This document shows positions 42,411-51,490 of a stretch of 64,000 nucleotides of DNA, one piece after another. The notes under the pieces were generated by a model. That model did no database searches. It worked only from the letters and a program-made list of their open reading frames with translations, and was not told the DNA's origin. Origin of the DNA: Atlantibacter sp. RC6 (GTDB lineage: Bacteria > Pseudomonadota > Gammaproteobacteria > Enterobacterales > Enterobacteriaceae). How positions within the stretch are numbered: the stretch's first letter is position 1; each line of letters starts with the position of its first letter. Made by a program: the position numbers and the translations under genes. The stretch lies in NCBI RefSeq assembly GCF_014193285.1, contig NZ_JACHZE010000001.1, positions 868,001-932,000 on the forward strand, in the 5' to 3' direction.

Positions 42411-43370
42411 CTAATCCAGCTGATCTTCGATAAATACACTGCTTCCCTGCGTCGAGGCCATTTCGTACCCCCACGGATTATAGTGGGTCTGCATCGCCTG
42501 GAAGATTACTTGCGTCAGCTCGTTGCCGCTCTGCGGATTACGGCACAGCAGATATTCGGTTTCCGGCAGCATCGGCAGCCCTTCGCTGATACCCAGCACA
42601 CGCAGCTCCGGGCTCATCATTTCTACCGGGCGGGCCGTCACGCCGAGACCCGCTTTCACCGCTGCGCGCACCGCGGCAAGCGTTGAGGCCATATACGAGA
42701 TCCGCCAAGGGATATTTTCGCTATTAAGATGCGAAATAATGACGTCACGGTAGGGACTGGGTTCGTCCAGCACCACCAGCGGTACGGGCTCCCCTTTGGG
42801 AAGAACAAAATCCGCCGCGCAATACCATAATGTCGGGGAGGTTCTCAGCACCATGCATTCGGCGTTATCCGGCTGGGTGGTAGTGACCACCAAATCGACT
42901 TCATGCTGCATCAGCATCTCAATCATGTAAGGGTTACGTTTTACTCTTACATCAAGTGAAATCTTCGGATAAACCGAACTAATGCGATTTAAAATAAAAG
43001 GCAGGATGGTATCCGCTGATTCATCGGAAGCGCCGATAGTCAGGCAACCCTGAAGGCTACTAAACATTAGCGATGTACATGCTTCATCATTGAAGCGCAA
43101 AATTTTGCGGGCATAGCCCAGGAGTTGGATACCATGCTCGGTAAGTAATTTGTTACGGCCATGGCGAGCAAAAAGCTCTTTGCCGACGAGCTGCTCCAGC
43201 CGCTGCATTTGCTGGCTAACGGCTGATTGAGTCCTGCAAACTGCCGCTGCTGCCGCCGCAAAGGTGTTCAAATCGGCAACGGCGACAAACGTTCTCAGCA
43301 GATCGAGGTCGAGATTCAAGATCGGACGATTCGCATTTATCATATTGTTATTCACTATCAGGTTGCTCAT
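42411..43370 (-). CDS. lrhA: LysR-type regulator LrhA
   Basis: LrhA represses flhDC (flagella, chemotaxis) and affects RpoS and type 1 fimbriae in E. coli, and activates its own gene. The N-terminal helix-turn-helix reads [20 protein letters not shown] followed by the conserved [16 protein letters not shown] LysR substrate-binding domain follows. From 43370 it has 319 residues (E. coli: 312); the core [19 protein letters not shown] starts at a second ATG (43343, 310 residues), and neither start has a good ribosome-binding site. The C-terminal tail differs from E. coli. Confidence 0.93.
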   Translation of the reverse strand: MSNLIVNNNMINANRPILNLDLDLLRTFVAVADLNTFAAAAAAVCRTQSAVSQQMQRLEQLVGKELFARHGRNKLLTEHGIQLLGYARKILRFNDEACTSLMFSSLQGCLTIGASDESADTILPFILNRISSVYPKISLDVRVKRNPYMIEMLMQHEVDLVVTTTQPDNAECMVLRTSPTLWYCAADFVLPKGEPVPLVVLDEPSPYRDVIISHLNSENIPWRISYMASTLAAVRAAVKAGLGVTARPVEMMSPELRVLGISEGLPMLPETEYLLCRNPQSGNELTQVIFQAMQTHYNPWGYEMASTQGSSVFIEDQLD

Positions 43371-44322
43371 AGGGAGCTGCCCCGGATCTGTTGCTATGTG
43401 TTATCGAAGCTCCAGCAATTCCATTTGAAGCACGCATCCTTTCAGTTAAATCCGCTGGAGAAGATTTCCAGCGTTATCATTTTTCAATTATTCCTTTAAG
43501 TCATACATATAGCTGACTTTAGTTCGCCAGATAATATCTACAGATATAACATACAAATCCTGAAAAAAAATTGCCAGTATCCAGAAGTTGCGTAAGGGAA
43601 TAATTTTTTTATTCGTTTCGGTTAAGCGCTTCGCGAACCCTACAGCAAGAGTTTCACGCACTTATCATTGTCAGACAATACTTTTTATTACAAATAAAAG
43701 AAGCAATACAAACAATAAGTTATAAACATTAAACGAGCGTAATAACACGGTCAAAACGATGAAACACCATGAAGAGTCAGATGCAACCGAACGATAATAT
43801 CCTAAACTAAGATTTTTTTTAAGTCTCGTTGCGATTATTCTTAAGGGAAAACTTTATAAGCCATAATTAACCTCATTCAGCGAATCTGTTTGAAAAGCCT
43901 CACTTACAACTAATAATTAAATTTACTTAATAATTACAAATAAGATTTCGTTTATCTTTAACATCATCCACACAGTAAGCGCAGCATTGAAAAGAGAGTG
44001 CAACACCTGTATCTCTATATATGAACATTCATTTTTTCTGAGTATTTGTGCAAGGTAATTTGTTAAAGAATCTCTTTACGCAGCAAATAATTCACATAAA
44101 AAGCATAAAGACCCCAACATAATCCAATGCGTCACAATTAAAATCTATTCATTTGTTAAATAGCAGATTTTAATTTTACGATTGCATCATAATCCACTGT
44201 AATCCTCGATGAACACTGTAATAAACGTAACAGCGGATACCTTCAAAACCGGTCATCAGAAGAGTACATTGTGCGCATCCGCTTCCACGGCAGGAAGCAA
44301 CGCACACAAAAAGGTTTGATGA
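43371..44322. promoter_or_regulatory. 952-bp AT-rich region between divergent lrhA and alaA
   Basis: No protein-coding gene is supported. The sequence is clearly more AT-rich than its neighbours, with many A and T runs, a composition typical of H-NS-bound regulatory DNA. It must hold the divergent lrhA and alaA promoters and probably a long lrhA leader, as in E. coli where a similarly long gap exists. A structured element lies just before alaA (44270-44306). No recognised small RNA was found. Confidence 0.5.
44270..44306 (+). other. Two-tier hairpin in the alaA leader
   Basis: The outer stem TGTGCG / CGCACA (44270-44275 with 44301-44306) encloses an internal loop and an inner stem GCTTCC / GGAAGC (44281-44286 with 44293-44298) with loop ACGGCA. 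It ends about 16 bases before the alaA ATG, close to the AAGG of its ribosome-binding site, so it may influence translation. Confidence 0.5.
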
Positions 44323-45537
44323 ATGTCCCCCATCGAAAAATCCAGCAAGCTCGATAATGTCTGTTATGACATCCGCGGCCCCGTTCTTAAAGAAGCGAAA
44401 CGTCTTGAAGAAGAAGGGAACAAAGTCCTCAAATTGAACATCGGCAACCCTGCCCCGTTTGGCTTCGACGCCCCGGACGAGATCCTGGTTGATGTGATCC
44501 GTAACCTTCCCACCGCGCAAGGTTACTGCGATTCCAAAGGGCTTTACTCGGCGCGCAAAGCGATTATGCAGCACTACCAGGCGCGCGAGATGCGCGACGT
44601 CACGGTTGAAGACATTTATATCGGCAACGGCGTGTCGGAACTGATCGTGCAGGCGATGCAGGCGCTGCTGAACAGCGGTGACGAAATGCTGGTTCCGGCG
44701 CCAGACTACCCGCTGTGGACCGCCGCCGTGTCGCTGTCGAGCGGTAAAGCGGTGCATTACCTGTGCGACGAATCCGCCGGCTGGTTCCCGGACCTGGACG
44801 ATATTCGTGCCAAAATTACGCCGCGCACCCGGGGCATTGTGGTGATCAACCCTAATAACCCAACGGGCGCGGTGTATTCAAAAGAGCTGCTACTGGAGAT
44901 CGTCGAGATCGCCCGCCAGCACAACCTGATTATTTTCGCCGACGAAATTTACGACAAGATCCTTTATGACGAAGCGCAACATCACTCCATCGCCGCGCTG
45001 GCTCCCGATCTCCTGACCGTCACCTTTAACGGATTGTCTAAAACCTACCGCGTGGCGGGTTTCCGTCAGGGCTGGATGGTGCTGAACGGGCCGAAGAAAC
45101 ATGCTAAAGGCTACATTGAAGGGCTGGAGATGCTGGCTTCGATGCGTCTTTGCGCCAACGTTCCAGCGCAGCATGCGATCCAGACCGCACTGGGCGGCTA
45201 CCAGAGCATCAGCGAGTTTATCACCCCTGGAGGCCGCCTCTATGAGCAACGCAACCGGGCATGGGAGTTGATTAACGATATTCCGGGCGTCAGTTGCGTG
45301 AAGCCGCAGGGCGCGTTGTATATGTTCCCGAAAATCGACAGCAAGCGCTTTAACATTCACGACGACCAAAAAATGGTGTTGGATTTCCTGTTACAGGAAA
45401 AAGTGCTGTTGGTACAGGGCACCGCCTTTAACTGGCCGTGGCCGGATCATGTGCGCATCGTGACGCTGCCGCGCACGGACGATCTGGAAATGGCGATTAA
45501 CCGTTTCGGCCGCTTCCTGTCGCACTACCATCAGTAA
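44323..45537 (+). CDS. alaA: Glutamate-pyruvate aminotransferase AlaA
   Basis: AlaA is a main alanine-synthesising transaminase (formerly YfbQ). It is a class I PLP enzyme of 404 residues (E. coli: 405). The PLP lysine is Lys240 in FNGLSKTYRVAGFRQGW; Asp207 in FADEIYDKI pairs with the cofactor ring, and NPNNPTGAVY is conserved. It is divergent from lrhA and followed by yfbR in the same direction. Confidence 0.96.
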   Translation: MSPIEKSSKLDNVCYDIRGPVLKEAKRLEEEGNKVLKLNIGNPAPFGFDAPDEILVDVIRNLPTAQGYCDSKGLYSARKAIMQHYQAREMRDVTVEDIYIGNGVSELIVQAMQALLNSGDEMLVPAPDYPLWTAAVSLSSGKAVHYLCDESAGWFPDLDDIRAKITPRTRGIVVINPNNPTGAVYSKELLLEIVEIARQHNLIIFADEIYDKILYDEAQHHSIAALAPDLLTVTFNGLSKTYRVAGFRQGWMVLNGPKKHAKGYIEGLEMLASMRLCANVPAQHAIQTALGGYQSISEFITPGGRLYEQRNRAWELINDIPGVSCVKPQGALYMFPKIDSKRFNIHDDQKMVLDFLLQEKVLLVQGTAFNWPWPDHVRIVTLPRTDDLEMAINRFGRFLSHYHQ

Positions 45538-45545
45538 TACCCTGT

Positions 45546-45569
45546 GGGGGAAGGTTTGCATCTTCCCCC
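45546..45569 (+). other. Hairpin after alaA
   Basis: A perfect 8-bp stem GGGGGAAG / CTTCCCCC (45546-45553 with 45562-45569) lies between alaA and yfbR without a T run. It may cap the alaA message or be a weak terminator. Confidence 0.45.
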
Positions 45570-45615
45570 AACACCTCGCACAATGGCACTCTGTCGTAGC
45601 CAGAGACCGCCTGAA

Positions 45616-46215
45616 ATGAATCAAAGCCACTTCTTCGCCTATCTATCTCGTCTTAAATTAATTAACCGCTGGCCCCTGATGCGCAACGTGCGCACTGAAA
45701 ACGTCTCCGAGCACAGTTTGCAGGTGGCGATGGTTGCCCACGCCCTGGCGGCGATTAAAAACCGTAAATTCGGCGGTACGCTGAATGCCGAGCGCATCGC
45801 GCTGCTCGCCATGTACCACGACGCCAGTGAAGTGTTAACCGGAGACTTGCCAACGCCGGTGAAGTACTTCAATAACCAAATCGCCCATGAATACAAAGCG
45901 ATCGAAAAGATCGCCCAGCAAAAACTGGTGGATATGGTGCCTGAGGAATTGCGCGATATCTTTATGCCGCTGATTGACGAGCACTACAGCAGTGACGAAG
46001 AGCGCGCCATTGTGAAGCAGGCCGACGCACTGTGCGCCTATTTAAAATGTCTGGAAGAGCTGTCGGCGGGCAATAACGAGTTTGTTCTGGCGAAATCGCG
46101 CCTCGAAAAAACCCTTGAGGCGCGACGCAGCGAAGAGATGGATTATTTCGTGCAGATGTTTGTTCCGAGTTTCCACCTTTCGCTGGATGAAATCAGTCAG
46201 GATTCGCCGCTGTAA
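45616..46215 (+). CDS. yfbR: 5'-Deoxynucleotidase YfbR
   Basis: YfbR is an HD-domain phosphohydrolase that dephosphorylates deoxyribonucleoside 5'-monophosphates. It has 199 residues, equal to E. coli. HD-motif residues are His33 (SEHSLQ), His68-Asp69 (MYHDASE) and the later Asp in KQADALCAY. The start [13 protein letters not shown] is the family start; the upstream in-frame ATG at 45544 is rejected. The stop lies two bases from the convergent yfbS stop. Confidence 0.95.
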   Translation: MNQSHFFAYLSRLKLINRWPLMRNVRTENVSEHSLQVAMVAHALAAIKNRKFGGTLNAERIALLAMYHDASEVLTGDLPTPVKYFNNQIAHEYKAIEKIAQQKLVDMVPEELRDIFMPLIDEHYSSDEERAIVKQADALCAYLKCLEELSAGNNEFVLAKSRLEKTLEARRSEEMDYFVQMFVPSFHLSLDEISQDSPL

Positions 46216-46217
46216 GC

Positions 46218-48050
46218 TTAAAACGGGAACAGCAGCGGGATCAGGATCACGCACACCACCATCACGATCAGCGTAAACGGCACCCCAATCTTCACGAAGT
46301 CGCTGAACCGGTAATTCCCTGGGCCGAGTACCAGGGTATTTACCGGTGAGGAAACCGGCGTCATAAACGCCGCCGAGGCGGCCATCGCCACCATCATGGC
46401 AAACGGATACGGCGAAACGCCCATAGACTTCGCCGCCGCCAGGGCGATGGGCGCCATCAGCACCGCCGTCGCGGTATTGGAGATAAACAGCCCGATGGTG
46501 GCGCACATCACAAACAGGCAGACCAGCATTAAGTACGGCCCGTAGCCGCCCCCTAACTGCATCAATCCCTGAACGATAAGCTCCACGCCGCCGGTTTTTT
46601 GTAGCGCCAGCGCGAACGGCATCATCCCGACAATCAAAATAATGCTCGGCCAGTGAATCGCTTTCCAGGCGCTTTCCGCATCGATGCAGCGAAATTTGCC
46701 CATTAACAGACAGGCGATAATCGCGGCGATGGGGTTAGGGATTTCATCGGTGAGCATTAACGCGACCATCAGCGCCAGGCAGAAAATCGCGTGGGGAGCC
46801 TGGCTGTGGGCTGGCGACGCATCGCCCTCCTCCACCGGCAAGTTCAGCACCAGAAAATCGCGTTTTTTCTGGCTAAGCTGGGCGATAAGCTTCCAGTCAC
46901 CCACCACCAGCAAAATATCACCCAGCTCCAGCGGCTCGTTGACGATCCCCTCCTCCAGTGCCTCGCCGTTGCGGCGCAAACCTACCACGTTTAAGCCGTA
47001 ACGGGTTCGAAAACCAATTTCCCGCACCGTTTTCCCGACGATTTCCGAATCCGGGATCAGGGACACCTCCGCCATACCCACGTCCAGCGCCTGATCGGAG
47101 AAGTATTCCCCGCGCAAAATCATCGGCTCCAGTAGTTGCTCACTGCAAAACTGGCGCAAATCGACGTCAGACGCGGACATATCAATCAGCAATACGTCCT
47201 GCGCGCGGAATTCGGTAACGCCGTGGACGTTGACGATCACCCGGCGAAAACGCCGCCAGCGCTCAAGGCCGATCACATTCGCGCCATAGCGTTCGCGCAA
47301 TTTTAAATCGTCAAGACGTTGGCCAATCATCGGCGAACCCGGACGGATCGCCAGACGCCGCGCCCTGCCCGCCAGGCGGTATTCTTTAATCAACTCGCGA
47401 AAGGTACGCCGCCGCCAGGTATCCGCGCCTTCATCCTTACCGCTACTGGTTAACGCGCCACGTATCACCAGCATATAGACGATGCCCAGCAGCAAAATCA
47501 CCAGCCCCAGCGGCGTAACGCTGAAAAAGTGAAAGCCCGCCAGCCCTTCGCGCAACAGTTCACTGTTGATCACCAGGTTAGGCGGCGTGGCGACCAGCGT
47601 CATCATGCCGCTGATCAAGCCTGCGAAACTGAGCGGCATCATCAGGCGCGACGGCGAGGTTTTCATGCGCATCGACACGCTGAGCACCACTGGAATAAAA
47701 ATCGCCACCACGCCGGTGGAGCTCATAAACGCGCCGAGGCCCGCCACGGTCAGCATCAGCAATACCAGCATACGCGTTTCGCTGCTGCCGGCCATATCCA
47801 CCAGCCACGACCCCATATGGGTGGCGACGCCGGTACGCACCAGCCCGTCGCCTATCACAAACAGGGCGGCGATAAGGATCACGTTGGGATCGCTAAAACC
47901 GGAAAAGGCTTCGCTCAGGGTGAGGGTACCGCTTAACACAAAAGCCACAATGACCATTAATGCCACCGCATCCATGCGGATTTTGCCGGTGGCAAATAAC
48001 AGTACCGCCACAGCCAATAAAGTCAGAACCCATATCAGTTCGCTGTTCAC
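46218..48050 (-). CDS. yfbS: SLC13-family transporter with TrkA-C domains, YfbS
   Basis: YfbS is a predicted inner-membrane ion transporter of 610 residues, equal to E. coli. N-terminal and C-terminal membrane blocks flank two cytoplasmic TrkA-C (RCK_C) domains in the middle, seen as [23 protein letters not shown]-type and [21 protein letters not shown]-type segments. The C-terminal [21 protein letters not shown] is typical of DASS/SLC13 proteins. The start is GTG with AAGGA six bases upstream. Substrate is unknown. A perfect inverted repeat lies 47 bp upstream of the start. Confidence 0.92.
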   Translation of the reverse strand: MNSELIWVLTLLAVAVLLFATGKIRMDAVALMVIVAFVLSGTLTLSEAFSGFSDPNVILIAALFVIGDGLVRTGVATHMGSWLVDMAGSSETRMLVLLMLTVAGLGAFMSSTGVVAIFIPVVLSVSMRMKTSPSRLMMPLSFAGLISGMMTLVATPPNLVINSELLREGLAGFHFFSVTPLGLVILLLGIVYMLVIRGALTSSGKDEGADTWRRRTFRELIKEYRLAGRARRLAIRPGSPMIGQRLDDLKLRERYGANVIGLERWRRFRRVIVNVHGVTEFRAQDVLLIDMSASDVDLRQFCSEQLLEPMILRGEYFSDQALDVGMAEVSLIPDSEIVGKTVREIGFRTRYGLNVVGLRRNGEALEEGIVNEPLELGDILLVVGDWKLIAQLSQKKRDFLVLNLPVEEGDASPAHSQAPHAIFCLALMVALMLTDEIPNPIAAIIACLLMGKFRCIDAESAWKAIHWPSIILIVGMMPFALALQKTGGVELIVQGLMQLGGGYGPYLMLVCLFVMCATIGLFISNTATAVLMAPIALAAAKSMGVSPYPFAMMVAMAASAAFMTPVSSPVNTLVLGPGNYRFSDFVKIGVPFTLIVMVVCVILIPLLFPF

Positions 48051-48096
48051 TCGCTTTCCTTGTCGTTGACGCTGGCCTCGGGTAAGTGATGCAACA

Positions 48097-48127
48097 ATTG
48101 ACGAAGCATTTGAAATACTTCGTCAAT
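48097..48127. repeat. Perfect 10-bp inverted repeat upstream of yfbS
   Basis: ATTGACGAAG (48097-48106) and CTTCGTCAAT (48118-48127) are perfect inverted arms separated by 11 bp, so the centres are 21 bp (two helical turns) apart. The position, 47-77 bp before the yfbS start, fits an operator for a dimeric regulator or a leader hairpin. Confidence 0.7.
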
Positions 48128-48147
48128 CAGCAAGTGGGAACATACTA

Positions 48148-48167
48148 ACGCTTTTTGAGTAAAGCGT
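48148..48167 (-). terminator. Hairpin downstream of yfbT
   Basis: A 7-bp perfect stem ACGCTTT / AAAGCGT (48148-48154 with 48161-48167) lies shortly after the yfbT stop on the minus strand. It has no T run, so termination is uncertain. Confidence 0.4.
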
Positions 48168-48179
48168 GGCGGGGTGACA

Positions 48180-48842
48180 TCATGAAAGCGAGCGTTTTGC
48201 GTAGCGGATCGCACCGTCGGGCTGTTTTTCTACCGTCAGATCGGTGAGCGTATCCAGCCGCAGATCCACCTCATCAAGACGGGGCGTCGTATCCGGCGCA
48301 TTAACGGCGATAACCTCGCTGCCTGCCGCCAGCCCGGAAAGAATGCCCGCAGGCGCATCTTCCACCACCACGCACTCGTCTGGCTTCAGCCCCAGCAGTT
48401 GCGCGCCGAGCAGATAGGCATCCGGCTCCGGCTTACCGCGCGCCACGCGTTCCGCCGTGACAAACACTTTCGGCTCCGGCAAACCGGCGGTAGCGCGCCG
48501 CGCCGAGGCGACGGGTATCGAACCGGAAGTGACAATCGCCCAGGGGATGCCCTGCTCATTAAGATGGTTTAACAGCGCTACCGCGCCAGGCAGCGCGGTG
48601 ACGCCGTCGGTATCGGTGGCTTCAATCTGTTCCAGACGCAGAAATTCCGCCTGGATCTCCTCTTCGCTGCGCCCGGCCATAAAATGACGCAGCGAGGTAA
48701 TGGCCTGTTTGCCGTGGATAAAATCCAGCACCTCGTCATGATCAATGCCAAAACGGTCGGCCCAGCCGCACCAGGCGCGTTCCACTACCGGCAGCGAATC
48801 CACCAGCGTTCCGTCAAGATCGAACAAAAATCCTTTAATCAC
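48180..48842 (-). CDS. yfbT: HAD-type sugar phosphatase YfbT (HxpA)
   Basis: This HAD-superfamily phosphatase acts on hexitol and sugar phosphates in E. coli. It has 220 residues (E. coli: 216). The catalytic motif DLDGTLVDS sits near residues 8-16, with IVTSGS (motif II), RGKPEPDAYLLGA (motif III lysine) and VVVEDAPAGI (motif IV). The start is a GTG with GGGAG six bases upstream. The C-terminal tail differs from E. coli. It lies 12 bp after yfbU and is probably co-transcribed with it. Confidence 0.93.
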   Translation of the reverse strand: MIKGFLFDLDGTLVDSLPVVERAWCGWADRFGIDHDEVLDFIHGKQAITSLRHFMAGRSEEEIQAEFLRLEQIEATDTDGVTALPGAVALLNHLNEQGIPWAIVTSGSIPVASARRATAGLPEPKVFVTAERVARGKPEPDAYLLGAQLLGLKPDECVVVEDAPAGILSGLAAGSEVIAVNAPDTTPRLDEVDLRLDTLTDLTVEKQPDGAIRYAKRSLS

Positions 48843-48854
48843 AGCGCGCTCCCG

Positions 48855-49361
<507 letters not shown>

Positions 49362-49421
49362 TTACGCATAGGCGCGTTAAGCTACTCAGATGCCCTCTTT
49401 ATATGCGCAACAGGGGGCAAA

Positions 49422-49877
49422 TTACAAATCATCCAGGAAAGTTTTGTCTAACTGGCGAAACGCGCGCTTTAACGTATCAGCTAATGCCTGGTAATCCGGC
49501 TTACCCGGTACCGGCGCCAGGCTCTGGCCCGCCTCTTCCAGTTTAGAGCGCACTTCATAGAACCAGTGCAGGATAGAGGGCGGCAGCGGCGTGACCGAAC
49601 GTTTCCCCAGCCACCACAGGCCCTGCATCGGCAGGCTGATGGCGAACAGCGCAGTGGCGACCGCCGGGCCGAGTTGGCCGCCGAGCGCGATTTGCCAGGT
49701 TAAGCTAAATACCGCGATCGGCGGCATAAAGCGAATGGCGAAGCGGGTGGCGCGGATCACGCGATTTTCCACAAACATCGGGGCGAGGCGTTTTTCCATA
49801 GGCCACGTCTTGGCATAGTGCTGTCCCCGGCGGAATAAGCTAAAAAAGCTAACGGGGGAATTCTCGGGAGTGGACAT
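49422..49877 (-). CDS. yfbV: UPF0208 membrane protein YfbV
   Basis: YfbV is a 151-residue inner-membrane protein, equal in length to E. coli, with two hydrophobic segments around residues 48-90 ([37 protein letters not shown]). In E. coli it is reported to help insulate the Ter macrodomain organised by MatP. The gene is divergent from ackA, as in E. coli. Confidence 0.93.
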   Translation of the reverse strand: MSTPENSPVSFFSLFRRGQHYAKTWPMEKRLAPMFVENRVIRATRFAIRFMPPIAVFSLTWQIALGGQLGPAVATALFAISLPMQGLWWLGKRSVTPLPPSILHWFYEVRSKLEEAGQSLAPVPGKPDYQALADTLKRAFRQLDKTFLDDL

Positions 49878-50207
49878 GGCTTTACCTCAACTTCACATAT
49901 AAAGAATCAAAATTTCGTGCAAGATAACAACAGTTCATATCACCATTCAAAATCTTTTTCAAAAACCCGCACTATCAGGTATCCTGTGCCAGCTTTTGAT
50001 GGCGTAGACCTTAGGGTACACCCTGTCAACATTGATTCGCCTCGCTTTGGCTTCCAGCCTTCAACCAGGCGATAATGCTAAGAATTTCCTTCGTGATGGC
50101 GAATTTTATCCCTGCCATGACGTTAATCATAAATGTCAGCGTCATCATGCGCTACGCTGATAGACTCACTGACGTTTTTTTAGCCACGTATCAATATAGG
50201 TACTTCC
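49878..50207 (+). promoter_or_regulatory. 330-bp yfbV-ackA intergenic region with structured ackA leader
   Basis: No gene is seen. A possible promoter is TTTCAA (49957-49962), a 17-bp spacer and TATCCT (49980-49985), which would give a leader of about 215 bases; the -35 is poor. Inside the leader is an inverted repeat AGGGT/ACCCT (50013-50024), a TCGCCT / AGGCGA pair (50037-50042, 50067-50072), and the terminator-like fold listed at 50133-50181. Confidence 0.5.
50133..50181 (+). promoter_or_regulatory. Terminator-like fold with competing hairpin in the ackA leader
   Basis: ATGTCAG (50133-50139) can pair with CTGACGT (50169-50175, one G-U pair), directly followed by a run of seven T (50175-50181). 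An alternative hairpin TCAGCG / CGCTGA (50136-50141 with 50155-50160) uses part of the same left arm and would prevent the first. Mutually exclusive folds ahead of a gene are the layout of an attenuator. The ATG is 26 bases after the T run. Confidence 0.45.
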
Positions 50208-51410
50208 ATGTCGAGTAAGTTAGTACTGGTTCTGAACTGCGGTAGCTCCTCACTGAAATTCGCGATCATCGACGCGGCAAATGGTGAAGAGTACCTCTCT
50301 GGTTTAGCCGAATGTTTCCATCTTCCTGAAGCCCGTATCAAATGGAAAATGGATGGCGGTAAACAAGAAGCGGCTTTGGGTGCAGGCGCCGCTCACAGCG
50401 AAGCACTGAACTTTATCGTTAATACTATTCTGGCACAAAAACCTGAGCTGTCCGCACAGTTGACCGCGATTGGTCATCGTATCGTACACGGCGGCGAAAA
50501 GTACACCAGCTCTGTGGTTATCGACGAATCCGTCATCCAGGGCATCAAAGATTCCGCGTCCTTCGCACCGCTGCATAACCCGGCTCACCTGATCGGTATC
50601 GCAGAAGCGCTGAAATCCTTCCCGCAGCTGAAAAACAAGAACGTTGCCGTGTTCGACACCGCGTTCCATCAGACCATGCCGGAAGAGTCTTACCTGTATG
50701 CCCTACCGTACAACCTGTACAAAGAGCACGGCGTTCGCCGCTACGGTTTCCACGGCACCAGCCACTACTATGTGACTCAGGAAGCCGCGAAGATGCTGAA
50801 CAAGCCGGTGGAAGAAGTGAACATCATCACTTGCCACCTGGGTAACGGCGGTTCCGTTTCCGCGATCCGCAACGGCGAATGCGTGGACACCTCTATGGGT
50901 CTGACCCCGCTGGAAGGCCTGGTGATGGGTACCCGTACCGGCGACATCGATCCGGCGATCATTTTCTTCCTGCACGACAATCTGGGCATGAGCGTTGACC
51001 AGATCAACAAAATGCTGACCAAAGAGTCTGGCCTGCTGGGCCTGACCGAAGTCACCAGCGACTGCCGTTATGTTGAAGACAACTACGCAACCAAAGAAGA
51101 CGCTAAGCGCGCGATGGACGTTTACTGCCACCGCCTGGCGAAATACATCGGCTCTTACACTGCGCTGATGGATGGTCGTCTGGACGGCGTGGTATTCACC
51201 GGCGGTATCGGTGAAAACGCCGCGATGGTTCGCGAACTGTCGCTGGGCAAACTGGGCGTGCTGGGCTTCGACGTCGATCACGAACGCAACCTGGCTGCTC
51301 GTTTCGGCAAATCCGGCTTCATCAACAAAGAAGGCACCCGTGCTGCGATGGTCATTCCGACCAACGAAGAACTGGTGATCGCTCAGGATGCGAGCCGCCT
51401 GACCGCTTAA
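50208..51410 (+). CDS. ackA: Acetate kinase AckA
   Basis: AckA interconverts acetyl phosphate + ADP and acetate + ATP. It belongs to the ASKHA fold and has 400 residues, equal to E. coli. Signature segments are [13 protein letters not shown] at the N-terminus, GYRIVHGGE-type [26 protein letters not shown] and [13 protein letters not shown]. Codon use is strongly biased, as expected for a highly expressed gene. It lies upstream of pta with an 80-bp gap containing a terminator-like hairpin. Confidence 0.98.
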   Translation: MSSKLVLVLNCGSSSLKFAIIDAANGEEYLSGLAECFHLPEARIKWKMDGGKQEAALGAGAAHSEALNFIVNTILAQKPELSAQLTAIGHRIVHGGEKYTSSVVIDESVIQGIKDSASFAPLHNPAHLIGIAEALKSFPQLKNKNVAVFDTAFHQTMPEESYLYALPYNLYKEHGVRRYGFHGTSHYYVTQEAAKMLNKPVEEVNIITCHLGNGGSVSAIRNGECVDTSMGLTPLEGLVMGTRTGDIDPAIIFFLHDNLGMSVDQINKMLTKESGLLGLTEVTSDCRYVEDNYATKEDAKRAMDVYCHRLAKYIGSYTALMDGRLDGVVFTGGIGENAAMVRELSLGKLGVLGFDVDHERNLAARFGKSGFINKEGTRAAMVIPTNEELVIAQDASRLTA

Positions 51411-51417
51411 TCCCCCG

Positions 51418-51450
51418 CCGCCAGCCTCTGCTGGCGGTGTTGTTTTTTGT
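51418..51450 (+). terminator. Terminator-like hairpin between ackA and pta
   Basis: A perfect 8-bp stem CCGCCAGC / GCTGGCGG (51418-51425 with 51430-51437), loop CTCT, is followed by TGTTGTTTTTT. It should end a fraction of ackA transcripts before pta. Confidence 0.75.
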
Positions 51451-51490
51451 GCCAGAAAATTTCTGGCCGCCGTGTATAAGAGGATAAACC

